Below are positions 36,001 to 44,177 of a DNA stretch of 64,000 nucleotides, one piece after another. The notes below the pieces were generated by a model that did not search any database, was not told the DNA's origin, and saw only the letters and a program-made list of their open reading frames with translations. The position numbers were made by a program, and so were the translations under genes. Numbering within the stretch: the stretch's first letter is position 1; each line of letters begins with the position of its first letter. The stretch is from Candidatus Poseidoniaceae archaeon (GTDB lineage Archaea; Thermoplasmatota; Poseidoniia; Poseidoniales; Poseidoniaceae): positions 1 to 64,000 of the forward strand of contig JASLKG010000008.1 of NCBI GenBank assembly GCA_030747695.1. The letters run 5' to 3'.

Positions 36001-39000
36001 AAACATCTGAGGAAGATGCTTGTACGTTAATTGATAATTCGCGCATACGCTCGAATATTCCATTTCCTGTAACTTCGACCGTCATTGGATCTACTGTTCC
36101 TTCAACAAATGCAACATTTGCTGTACCTGAGATAACGAAATCCTTGGTGTTAGCAAAGTCAGAATTAGTCAGAGTGAGTTCTCCGGAACCTGCTGTTTCA
36201 ATACCTACAGCATTTGTTCCAAGTGTCATCGAATCCCATGATAAATCCTTAGATGTCGACTTACCTAGTTTGATACCTGCTCCTGATGAACCTGTAATCG
36301 TTCCTTCAAAGTCGCCTCCAAGATCCTTCACATAGTAAATACCTGCTTGTGCTGAATTACTTAGGTCCATATTGGACATATCCACGCTACCAGACCCTGC
36401 TGCACCTACTAGTACACCATAGTTACCACCAGTAACAGTTAGTCCATCAATAGAAGCCGCTGATGATCCTGTTATCTCCATACCTGAATTGGTTGGGGAT
36501 GTTACAGTAACATTTGTGAATTCTCCTGCAGCCCAAGAGCCACCAATTTCTAGACCATTCTCTGCACCTGTTATTACACCATCATTGAAAGCCGGCGTAC
36601 CAGACTCACGCTGATAGTTACCAAATGCAGATGGATCATCACCTGTGCGTGCAACTACTTCAAGACGGTCTTGATACATGTCAGCACGGTTGTGTAATAC
36701 ATCAACGTACATTTTAACTCCAGTGATATTGTTTGAAGAAATATCAACTGCAGGGAATGCTAGACGTGATCCATCTCCTGGATTGTTGTAGTAAGAGTAT
36801 GCATAATCTATACAAACGTTGTAGCTACCCCATAATCCATTAAATCCTTCCGGAGGAACGAATGCACTGTTTCCACCAGTATGGTAGGAAGTGAAGGAGT
36901 AACCCCAGTAATGCATTGGATAGTAATAACTTGGTGTGTTATCAGTATCTTCCCAACGGAATCCAAAGTTGCTTGGATAGTCATAATTAGATCCACCACT
37001 TGTGTATCCACCATAGTTGACTAGGTAATACATGTAGTTGTAATCATACCACTGTGTGTAACTGTAACCGTAGTAATTACAATGCCATGTAGGAGCACCT
37101 GCTGCTCCACCCATTGAACCATCGTAGTATCCTGTATCGGTTGCTTTTGTTACGTTCCAACTATTACCTGCATCGTCAGTTAATTCAATGTTTAACCTGT
37201 CGTATATCATGTAATACTTTGATGTGAAGTAGTTATATGTTGGGTGAGCATTTCCTCCACCATAGATTGAATTTAATCCAACCTGTAGGTAGTCATCAGA
37301 TCCTAGATACCCGGTCATATCGATTTCGTATGTTGTCCAGCCAGTAGCCTGTCCAGATAATAGAGTACTTCTATAAATTGTTGGAAGGCTCATTCCGCCA
37401 TATACATCCACACCAACATCGTTGTCAGTCATTGTGAATCCATTGACTTGTGGCATAGCATTCTTGCTGTAAAGACCAACTGCTGCATTCTTAACAACAA
37501 TGTTGTCAACATCACCGCCTGCTCCCTCAAACATCATACCTATTCCAGTTTGTCCTGCGTTCATTATAGTTGAGTCATCCCAATCGATAGTTCCACCGTT
37601 AACATATACTGTAGCTTGTGAAGCTGGTTGTGATGCCATTCCATAGACAATCGCATTATTCTCTGCTTTGAAAGTACCTGAATCCACATTAATTCCGCCA
37701 CTTACGTCACGGGCTTGGCCACCATCAAGATGCAATGTTCCTCCATCTAGATCCAAGTTAAGTGGATATGTTGGTGAAACTGCCTTCAATGTACCTGTAC
37801 TTGTGCTTGTAGATTCAAGAATCATTGTACCTCCGCTGGAAATCTTCAACACTGGGTTGTTTACACCATCAGAGTCTACAGCGAATGAAGTACGCATTAC
37901 AATTGTACAACTGTCAATTGTTAGATCTCCTGACAATGTAACTTTACCTTCCCAAGTGTATGTTTCAGTAGCTGAATCATATCCAAGGTTAGCCTCAGGA
38001 TGAGTCTTCAAGTAATTACAATCCATGTTGCTACCGTTCAATCCAACAGGTGCCGGTTCTAATCTCAACTCGATGCTGTCACCGACTCCAAAGGAACCTG
38101 GGTACCAAGAATCTGTGACACTAGTCTCGTTTTGACCAGATGGACCCCATGCTCTGAGGTTGTGATCTGTGTATGTGTCTCCATCATCGTTTCCTGAAAT
38201 CACCCAAACACTTGCCTCACCATTTGAGTCAGTCTTGTGGGTACCCACTATGAATAACGCTGATCCAGAATCAACTACAGATGCTTGAACTGTGTGTCCA
38301 GACTTATACTCCTTTGTTCCATCGCCTAGTAGCTTGAATACCTTAACTGTAGCAAGGTCTCCAAAGTATACGGCTCCTGATGAAGAAGAGTCTACGACAC
38401 AATTACCTGATCCATCACAATCACCATTGGCTTGATCGTCGACGTTAATCAATACGATACGTCCATTAGCGGAAGCTTTTGCAAGGTTATCGTAACTTGA
38501 CGGCATAGTCCAGCTTCCATCTCCAATGATAATTGCTGAGTTACGTGCGTACAATGCATTCATTGTTCCAGTGTAAGTTGCATCAACATCAGACAAAGTG
38601 ATTGTGTTTGGTGCTGCGGAACTAGAACAGGAACCTGAGACCCAGTCAGTCTCAACGTTGTCTGCAGTAATAGTGTAACCACAGCCAGATACAGAAATTC
38701 CTTCTGTATCCCAGTTAATTCCATGAAGTGCGTCTATTGCATTTGGTGCATTTCCTCCAATAGTTAATGCCCCTACATCGATGTCATTCATTTCTGGAGC
38801 CATACGATAAAGCGTCATGTCTCCAGTTGTAACATCAGTAAATGTTGCACTCTTTCCTGCAGGTCCTGCAGAAGTACTGGTTGAACCACCAGGCGTCATA
38901 GTCATTGTTGCTGATCCCAAATCTACTGTATCTAAATCGATAGCGGACATTGCATCAATGTTAGCTGATGCATATCCATCTGCATCCAAATTGTACACCC

Positions 39001-42000
39001 ATACTACGGAGTTTGCTCCAGATCCTGAAGAACCTAGACCTATTCCGGATTGTGCTGAACTTGTTGCGCCTGTTACATTAGAAATCCATACATTTTCGAA
39101 GTCGACATTAATCAAATTCACACGTGAATTGGTTATGTCAACATTCTCCATTATTAGAGAACCACTAGTGCTTCCAGGATAGTTTAGAACTGCTCCTCCC
39201 CAACTGTTACCGTCGGAGTTACAATCATCCATCTCACCTTCAGTAAGAGTTACTACTGAATCTTCAGCGAAATCGAAACAAGCATCGGATGCATCATTAA
39301 TGTCGAAGTTAGACATTGAAACAACTGTTCCTGCACCGCTTCCATGCTTGAATGCGGTACCAACGTTAGTGAAGGTTACTTCATCCATTGTGAAGTTACC
39401 AACGTTACCATTGCTAGATGGACTTGCTCCATGACGACTGCCTGCTGCGATTGCTGCATCAGTTGTATTTGCAAAGTCAACATATGACATAATGTGTCTG
39501 TCATCTGTGCCTGTTGGACAAGCAGCAGTGAATGCTAGACCTTTCCATGTTCCGCCTTGTTGTCCTTCGAACAGGATGTGAGATCCTGAAGAACCTGTAG
39601 CATTGAAATTACTACAAGAGCCATCGAAAGATAGTCCTTTACCTGAAGCAACCTGAACAACAACACCCTCTTCGATAGTTAAGTCATCACCGATAGATAG
39701 GTAGTCACTAGTTGGACTGACTCTAATTGGAGAATCAATCAGTGCCCATGTAGTTGGTTGGGTAATGTCACTTGTGACATCTGTACCCTTTCCTTCGAAT
39801 GGTATCATTCTTGTACGTACTGAACAGTCAATTGCAGTGTTATCATAGCAATAGTAACTGCTGTAGAAGCCCCACCATGGAGCAATGTTACCAGGCATGT
39901 TTAGGCCGGTTGCTGGCATGTTAGGCATGTTAGAATACCAAGTCGAAAGCGACCTTTCTAATGCTGTTGAACCATCATCCTTGAAGTACACGTTACCGAA
40001 TCGGCTTAGATGTACACGATTCTTTGAATCTGCACCATCGAATGTCTTACCGAAATAATCGAAACTGAATGTATCAGGCATATCGATATTTGCGTTACAT
40101 GCAGCCTTGTATGTAGACCAGTAGTTGTTACCATTACGTGCACACTGTGTTGCGTATGGACGGCCATTTGATGTGCCAGCAATTGCAGTGTCATATGTTG
40201 GTAATTCAGTCAATCCAGCATCGAATGTTTCCCATGCATGGCTTGAACTGTCTGTACTAATTCTGTAATTCACAGTGTTTGGATTACCTCCATTCAAGTA
40301 TCCCAAGGCCTGACGTAGCTTAACACCCTTAGTACGCGTGTGGTCTTGGTAACCTACTGTTGCATAATCATATGTTGCTTTACAACCTGTGTCATACTTG
40401 AACTCAATCTCATTAGTTACATCGTAGAATAGAGCTTGGAAAGTACACTGATATGATGTTGTGTAACCAAGGTCATGCCATTCTACAATGAAGACCTTGT
40501 TTGGATCTCCTACTTCGAATGAATGAGTTGATGTAGTATTTGTATTGACTCCAGATGTTGCTGGGCTTACGTCAGTAGCTGTTGCATAATATTCAACTGT
40601 TGCACCACGTTCGATGTCTTCCAATGTGTAAGTCCAATCACAAGCACCTAGAACACAAGAAGATCGAGCTTTGTTTGGCGATAATGCCGTGCTAACCCAA
40701 CTACCAACTGTTCCATCGGCCGCTGTGATTCTGTAGTACAAAGTAGGTCCTACACCAGCGGATGTTGATACGTTCAATCCACTTGGTGGATCACCAGCAT
40801 CTGCAATGCTGAATGAGAATGTACGATCTCTTGAATGAGAATCGCGCAATGCATTATAATCAATATCCGGCGCGTAAGTGTCCGGAGATGGAGCGATCTT
40901 TCCTACCTTGTAAGTTACTTGGGTAGAAGTACTACTTTGCTTTGCGTAGTAACCAGTTCCAATAGCGAAACCACTGTACCAATAATTCTGGTAGTAAGCG
41001 GTGTAATAGCTAGATGTACAACTTGGGCTCGAAGATGTCGAGCGAATGAAGTAATAGAATCCATTGTTTCCAACGCACATCCAGTTAGCAGTTGAACTAG
41101 AGTACTGTGCTTTCCAATCGAATTTACCGAATGAACCAGTAATACCAGTTGGAATATCTACCAGATATCCAGCAGTGTAACCATATGTAGATTTCTTTAC
41201 TGCACTAGTTCCACCTGCTAGAGGATCTTCAATTCCGTTTTGATTACCGGCTGTTGAAGAATCTCCGTCAATTCCAACCATTGCCCACTTATTCATTGAT
41301 GAATCATAGACAAAGGCCAGATTCATTCCTGGACCGTTGTTTGCAGTCATTGTCAAATATCCGCCATCTCTAGCTTCCATCTTCATGAGTTGACCACCAT
41401 TGTTACTAGTATATTGGTAAGAAGCAGTTGGGTTGTTTTGCCAACTCATCTTCCAATAACTGTATTGATAGAAGTAACTAGCTGAACCAGTGTAGAAACA
41501 GGAATTGCTTCCAGTTCCACATGAGGATGTATCAAATTCAAAGATATATTCTTCAGGTCCTTCATAGTAGGTCATCTGCTGATCGAAATATTTCCTAACA
41601 GCAGAGGTGTATGCTGAGCGATCATCAATGTGGATGGTCATCTTCATATCATTACCTGCGTTTGCAACATCATCCACGAAGAAATGGTATGGACTGGATG
41701 GTGCAGATGCAGAGCTTGGGCTTCCTGTACCACCTGTTGGGTTGGTGGCAAAGTTAGGTGAAGCAGCAGTATCCTGGTAAGCCCAGTAATACCTGACATA
41801 ATCTCCTGTGGAGATATCACCTGTTGTAGCCTTTACTTTACAAGTATGCATTGGACTACTTGCGCATGATGCGACAAGTGTTGCCTTGACACCTGTGTAT
41901 GAAGCGTTATTCACAGAATAATATAGATGTGGCATACCTGAAGATGTGGTATCAACACCAGTGGCATCTGCCAATGTAGTGAAGAATGTTCTTGCACCTT

Positions 42001-43678
42001 CCTTGTATGTAGTCAGTCCACTATATGGGACAAAGGTATCACTAGGAGCCTTTGTGTCACTTCCACCAGAATATGTCACTTCAACATATGAGTTGTATGA
42101 CCCATAGTTGTATGTGTAGAAGTAAGCATATGAGCTCTGTGTGTATGTTGCACCTATTCCTAGAGTTCCACCATTATTGACTGCATTCACGATGTAGTTA
42201 AGTCCAGTGTTGGACGTACTTGCACATGAAGTTGATGAAGTACAAATGTTAGAAGTTCTCCAACCATATCCTATGGAATAACTTGACATTCCACTAGATT
42301 GAGAGTTCCAAATTGAACTGATCATCTTTCTTGAAGTTGTTGAACCATAGCTGCTTGAACTAATAAAGTTAGAATAAGCACCACTGCAAGTTGCAGTTGG
42401 AATAGTCCAAGAGTATCGGCTCTTTGTACCACAATCCTCCATTACCTTAATCTTAACATTGTTAGAATAAGATGTTCCTGATCTGATATAGTTGATATAA
42501 TTCTTCATAACAACCTTATCGATCGATGCTCCAGTAGGTGGAGCATTGGATGCAGACCATGTATACTTGGACCACTGTTGGTAATAGTTTCTAGAGTAGT
42601 AGCGGTAGATATATCGGTATGAACCTACGTAACAATTACTGTAGTAGGTGTAACAATATCCTCCAGTTCCACTGGATATCCTGATTGATGGATCGATTCC
42701 GATTGGGAATACGCGGTCTTCGCTCAAAATCCAATCTGCTTCCACAGCAGTAGTCAAGATAACTACGTTATCGAATACTTGAATGAAGTATGTTCCATGG
42801 TATGGAGCGACTTCATCGCTAGAATCCATTACGACAGGCATTGGAATTGTTACCAATAATTCGCCAGTTTCTAAATTGCGAATAGTTAGATCGCTTTGCG
42901 TCTGAACGATTTCTTCGTTAACAGCGTCATCGCCTACAAAGACTCCGTATCCTAGAGGCAACAACATCTGTTCGGTTAGACCGAACCACGCAATGTTCTC
43001 ATCAAGAACAGGGCGTTCTCTAACAACTAGATTCTGCTTGACGTTTGTTTCAAAGACTGAATAGTCTAAATCGAAACCATCAGCTACAGGATAACGTATG
43101 ACGTTACCTCCCACTGATATCTCGTCTGCTGCAGGTCCAGCATTATAAGGCATTGGCGCGGTTCCAGATTCGTCAAGAGTCATCACCATAGGGTTCAGAC
43201 CAGTAACGATAGGGTCCACATTTGGATGGACCATTACCGTGACACCATTGGCGGCTTCAGCAGCAAAAGAGACCTGGTATAGGTTCTCTGTTACTTCCCA
43301 ACCATCAATGGTTGCCTTGATGTTGAGGTCAATGTTATCCCATGACCCATCTTCACTAATATAGTGCAATGGATCTTGGGCAGTAATCAGTGCGGTCTTT
43401 CCGTCATCAGTACGGAACGCCTTCTGATTAATTGTCCTCATGCCCTCTAATTCAGAGGTTTCATCGTATTCATATTTTACAGGCTCTTTGACCTCGGGAA
43501 GAGCGAATATATCTTCGCTTTCCTCGTTCGCCTCAGCGAACTCAGTATTCTTCTCTTCAGCAGTGTCGTTCTGTACCATGCCTGTCATTGGAGACAGGGC
43601 CATTAGGATACAGAGCAGTAAGGCTACGCCTACACCACTCATTGCGGTCTTCTTCTTCGTGTTCTTGGTTCCCAACAT
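29561..43678 (-). CDS. Giant (4705-aa) secreted multidomain protein with C-terminal type IV pilin-like module
   Basis: A signal sequence (about residues 13-35, SGVGVALLLCILMALSPM) precedes a Glu-rich stretch and a beta domain (~50-320). Residues ~325-560 are Tyr/Ser-rich. The long middle (~1280-3060) is beta-helix-like, with NosD/PbH1-type strings such as 'GITIDGNTFLNSDEAIY' and repeated 'DG'/'NN' turns. A cupredoxin-like domain (~3083-3178) keeps two His but lacks the usual Cys and Met ligands. A DOMON/CBM9-like domain (~3386-3556) and cadherin-like domains (~3640-4300) follow, then a membrane helix, a basic-acidic linker and an archaeal pilin-like end (from ~4528). ATG 43678 is chosen because GGTGAT (43686-43691) lies 7 bases upstream. 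Sampled Lys codons are nearly all AAG, unlike neighbouring genes. The function is unknown; a long surface fibre or adhesin is inferred. Confidence 0.88.
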   Translation of the reverse strand: MLGTKNTKKKTAMSGVGVALLLCILMALSPMTGMVQNDTAEEKNTEFAEANEESEDIFALPEVKEPVKYEYDETSELEGMRTINQKAFRTDDGKTALITAQDPLHYISEDGSWDNIDLNIKATIDGWEVTENLYQVSFAAEAANGVTVMVHPNVDPIVTGLNPMVMTLDESGTAPMPYNAGPAADEISVGGNVIRYPVADGFDLDYSVFETNVKQNLVVRERPVLDENIAWFGLTEQMLLPLGYGVFVGDDAVNEEIVQTQSDLTIRNLETGELLVTIPMPVVMDSSDEVAPYHGTYFIQVFDNVVILTTAVEADWILSEDRVFPIGIDPSIRISSGTGGYCYTYYSNCYVGSYRYIYRYYSRNYYQQWSKYTWSASNAPPTGASIDKVVMKNYINYIRSGTSYSNNVKIKVMEDCGTKSRYSWTIPTATCSGAYSNFISSSSYGSTTSRKMISSIWNSQSSGMSSYSIGYGWRTSNICTSSTSCASTSNTGLNYIVNAVNNGGTLGIGATYTQSSYAYFYTYNYGSYNSYVEVTYSGGSDTKAPSDTFVPYSGLTTYKEGARTFFTTLADATGVDTTSSGMPHLYYSVNNASYTGVKATLVASCASSPMHTCKVKATTGDISTGDYVRYYWAYQDTAASPNFATNPTGGTGSPSSASAPSSPYHFFVDDVANAGNDMKMTIHIDDRSAYTSAVRKYFDQQMTYYEGPEEYIFEFDTSSCGTGSNSCFYTGSASYFYQYSYWKMSWQNNPTASYQYTSNNGGQLMKMEARDGGYLTMTANNGPGMNLAFVYDSSMNKWAMVGIDGDSSTAGNQNGIEDPLAGGTSAVKKSTYGYTAGYLVDIPTGITGSFGKFDWKAQYSSSTANWMCVGNNGFYYFIRSTSSSPSCTSSYYTAYYQNYWYSGFAIGTGYYAKQSSTSTQVTYKVGKIAPSPDTYAPDIDYNALRDSHSRDRTFSFSIADAGDPPSGLNVSTSAGVGPTLYYRITAADGTVGSWVSTALSPNKARSSCVLGACDWTYTLEDIERGATVEYYATATDVSPATSGVNTNTTSTHSFEVGDPNKVFIVEWHDLGYTTSYQCTFQALFYDVTNEIEFKYDTGCKATYDYATVGYQDHTRTKGVKLRQALGYLNGGNPNTVNYRISTDSSSHAWETFDAGLTELPTYDTAIAGTSNGRPYATQCARNGNNYWSTYKAACNANIDMPDTFSFDYFGKTFDGADSKNRVHLSRFGNVYFKDDGSTALERSLSTWYSNMPNMPATGLNMPGNIAPWWGFYSSYYCYDNTAIDCSVRTRMIPFEGKGTDVTSDITQPTTWALIDSPIRVSPTSDYLSIGDDLTIEEGVVVQVASGKGLSFDGSCSNFNATGSSGSHILFEGQQGGTWKGLAFTAACPTGTDDRHIMSYVDFANTTDAAIAAGSRHGASPSSNGNVGNFTMDEVTFTNVGTAFKHGSGAGTVVSMSNFDINDASDACFDFAEDSVVTLTEGEMDDCNSDGNSWGGAVLNYPGSTSGSLIMENVDITNSRVNLINVDFENVWISNVTGATSSAQSGIGLGSSGSGANSVVWVYNLDADGYASANIDAMSAIDLDTVDLGSATMTMTPGGSTSTSAGPAGKSATFTDVTTGDMTLYRMAPEMNDIDVGALTIGGNAPNAIDALHGINWDTEGISVSGCGYTITADNVETDWVSGSCSSSAAPNTITLSDVDATYTGTMNALYARNSAIIIGDGSWTMPSSYDNLAKASANGRIVLINVDDQANGDCDGSGNCVVDSSSSGAVYFGDLATVKVFKLLGDGTKEYKSGHTVQASVVDSGSALFIVGTHKTDSNGEASVWVISGNDDGDTYTDHNLRAWGPSGQNETSVTDSWYPGSFGVGDSIELRLEPAPVGLNGSNMDCNYLKTHPEANLGYDSATETYTWEGKVTLSGDLTIDSCTIVMRTSFAVDSDGVNNPVLKISSGGTMILESTSTSTGTLKAVSPTYPLNLDLDGGTLHLDGGQARDVSGGINVDSGTFKAENNAIVYGMASQPASQATVYVNGGTIDWDDSTIMNAGQTGIGMMFEGAGGDVDNIVVKNAAVGLYSKNAMPQVNGFTMTDNDVGVDVYGGMSLPTIYRSTLLSGQATGWTTYEIDMTGYLGSDDYLQVGLNSIYGGGNAHPTYNYFTSKYYMIYDRLNIELTDDAGNSWNVTKATDTGYYDGSMGGAAGAPTWHCNYYGYSYTQWYDYNYMYYLVNYGGYTSGGSNYDYPSNFGFRWEDTDNTPSYYYPMHYWGYSFTSYHTGGNSAFVPPEGFNGLWGSYNVCIDYAYSYYNNPGDGSRLAFPAVDISSNNITGVKMYVDVLHNRADMYQDRLEVVARTGDDPSAFGNYQRESGTPAFNDGVITGAENGLEIGGSWAAGEFTNVTVTSPTNSGMEITGSSAASIDGLTVTGGNYGVLVGAAGSGSVDMSNMDLSNSAQAGIYYVKDLGGDFEGTITGSSGAGIKLGKSTSKDLSWDSMTLGTNAVGIETAGSGELTLTNSDFANTKDFVISGTANVAFVEGTVDPMTVEVTGNGIFERMRELSINVQASSSDVSGAKVVLKNADGEVTGSGVTDSNGDTSGLTYVTQVVDAAGHVTLPTNGYTAVTVAKVGSYYYSSPSNNAADFRYSFDTLTLSDSSGNSHNMDLTDTIDARVCYSYTSSSYTLLASCASGLSTGATRTYSNGMKEYGYWGATPRAMENQSIMVDVGYWYIDGNTDNSYNNSELLVTGAYDYYHAMRLISTSPYGARLYAHNTEWTAVNLNDDGEMQGIYIGFNGWNDIVPDIQDSTISGLATVVTTFGYKSTFGNYVWKSDFFKFQNNTASHFRQTDNTGAAQNWDMCLNAGAHGTMIDNNTMRNCGVGIFLTRTGFSYAHPQSTHWGADDAVITNNEYIDTSHIDVWFSLNSYSDDVLIQDNVFRGSTATSYGVYTQDRTTTGITIDGNTFLNSDEAIYMRGALDWEITDNTIAGKGDASFAGIYVRDGYGLIDGNTLTDADGGILVDGIRFGYTATVTNNDVSTSPGRTAPTAVGIWAEDCGSSGVVSGGNTVTVMENAMVTDGCDLEDTGSVLNAIGGNGGAVHTVLQNANTFSPMNVNIKEGDTVRWRSNEYYNNSGSGEPHDVTSNATDSGGQPLWTSGVMNLGSTWSKTFNTAGTYEYHDSLHPSIYGTVTVSQGSSSGVTSVGFSVAGSADDVTLDGTVISGFGTAIEQYGGSMTLEGDALLSGGNFGAYAEDTDVVVDGARLVGGSTGSGIYVTGDSSMDATDMDTSGLYGLNTDGVDFRWNGGDSDAGTALMASSGAEGSAENVTWADATTQIDAGSYVTVTSVGNTVDASKLIVDSTAVIHEGNLLNMNATWKGAAAEDIGVMIKSTDGAQAAYVSPAYRAPYVAADGDLSEWYGNTLNPSDDAMPGVMSSDDSGEDFMATWDANNLYLALTGVDMGSADLQIYLDSSTGGDTTGQSWYVSHSLPFAADYVFWAEDGSSSSASGLKVNGFSGWVDAACTALSSHIGYSGDTDTEIAIPWDCIGQPTDVVRMIVVVQDESTGETLSVHPDQSTSAGAVGQTFNEEMTIMMGHSDLAAGDDLRNHLLVFRSYVGSNVASAAKQYDLQVKVDAVCEEDWGDVNDIDMSTNKWIDVDIKRACPEISNLIDITVNEDSGAYTLTLTDKADDVQDEESSLTWTVADDADPSKSPSMLLDSALSGQTMTMTPDHDQFGTYTFHFGVEDSHGLTDSQTITFEVINVNDAPIICNTERTDCMPVITDDGAGNLNVLDEGFGSVSQVLGSSANTSGSYVVDMASNDMANEQPQVYTWGASIKGADVSVDPYWVQTKYSSVYAMFSDITRLYQGAWDEIDMTGSPSDHPTTTVTYTLPTLTNVTMLTYLLAQNGCGSVWYQEYMNADGEKVAAVRSDDGCDSTIDESGNVYSGLNYTDFWQTAYGVDTTSFTDTWNDIFPSGYSEVSGYNPCPAFSVGVLNNELTITENTANELGGDCTIVLTLEDDGGYCANAFLGRTADVKASCVSWTWLVDYDVVHPVYGPMTVTGCYNLFLGLASFTPPYYPDGTPTGMTEAICLGYSWVGENTDAQDFEFNFSVTPVNDAPEVLDWNANDGTTVSSDSGVTPTYPWKLQMNEDEEDASALRWDLSAMKHDNDHVDEDLVWSVVPTSTCNYENYFTITVDGDDLVFDLIKDAATNVPDHEIDYLNDNGIHQIPPLAGDWCPITVYLHDSETAPSYVPNYGMSTADYQQGEDSVEIQVKIVNQEENVPDYYLQSGFDFNEVSNIMPKTYVPTTVKIHHAGDEGPYNYDHMLQVTFHSNGYNNDDPTGVEYVSLGTQYLTPPAYGEYIPVSDDVFITSTTTEVWVEVDVLTCVDATCDMTKSPADRYFGYSYPQAHRMVGNDGTPGDMWSAPGNTGWANVNADGTASAVKLTNNRRPMLEDESWCNNVMTTNEVGRDCTGSHNPPMADGSNQKVIGANSTLPTVVRLIGTADVPSFAPSLIAISAAGLFVSALVMQSRREEEEQELEEMSIVVDDTAVSPVIATILMVAITVVLSGVIYVWASSLADTSAKGVPRLTFSLDSSQAGGGEDAHYRISIQSSQVDLATQAIDVLVQYVDADGNNVAEVYNLADPSVYGFSTVNSDSMVTFADSVDINNGITKSSFDTGDFIFIRSSDADGTLIENIDVTITYNPPNGPGAVLRAWDNL

Positions 43679-43690
43679 CACGTTCATCAC

Positions 43691-44100
43691 CCCTTACGGA
43701 CTGTATGCAGTGCAACTCAGGCTTTGAGTTACTTATGAGTGTTGGGGTGCATGTGCTTTTAGAACATCAAAAGATTAACACTTTTTTACATAACTTTTCA
43801 GAGTGTTTTTGAGGTTGGAAGCCGGAGTTTTATTATGCTATTTTATCAAAAAAATAGTATTCCTCTATGTGAGAAAACGCCACATTGCTAGCCTATAAGA
43901 CCATAGAAGAAATATATTTTAGATAATTATAGCTTAGATCAAAATGTTATTTTTCATATTTTACGTACAAAAAAAATCTACTTTTTGACCTGATTTTTAT
44001 TGTATTGATTTTTATTGGGAAAATATGGTGTAAATAATACACTGATTTGAGTTTTTAAATTCAACAATTATGAGATAAATGTGAGCTAATTTTCAAAAAA
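43691..44100. promoter_or_regulatory. AT-rich upstream region of the giant gene
   Basis: About 400 bases with no gene, rich in A/T runs, especially 43790-44100. It holds the giant gene's promoter and leader. The GGTGAT ribosome-binding site is at its edge. An inverted repeat AACTCA (43714-43719), five-base gap, TGAGTT (43725-43730) lies 36-52 bases before the start codon and could be an operator or leader hairpin. Several TATA-like strings exist, but none can be singled out. No open reading frame or RNA gene was recognised. Confidence 0.5.
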
Positions 44101-44138
44101 AAAAAAGCCACGAGGGGCGGCAAACCGCCCCTCATGGC
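44095..44138 (-). terminator. Intrinsic-type terminator of the 1062-aa surface protein gene
   Basis: On the minus strand a hairpin of GCCA/TGGC, one mismatch and nine GC-rich pairs (GAGGGGCGG 44112-44120 with CCGCCCCTC 44125-44133, loop CAAA) is followed at once by a run of 12 T (44095-44106 as A on plus). This is the clearest terminator in the window and sits about 40 bases after the gene's stop. A smaller repeat AGCGCT-A-AGCGCT (44144-44156) lies between stop and hairpin. Confidence 0.8.
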
Positions 44139-44177
44139 AAATTAGCGCTAAGCGCTATCTTTTGCTAAAGTCTCGGA

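Noticed and set aside
43691-44177. AT-rich gap as a replication origin
   Set aside because: No origin-recognition-box-like repeats and no orc1/cdc6 gene nearby; a promoter/terminator spacer explains it.
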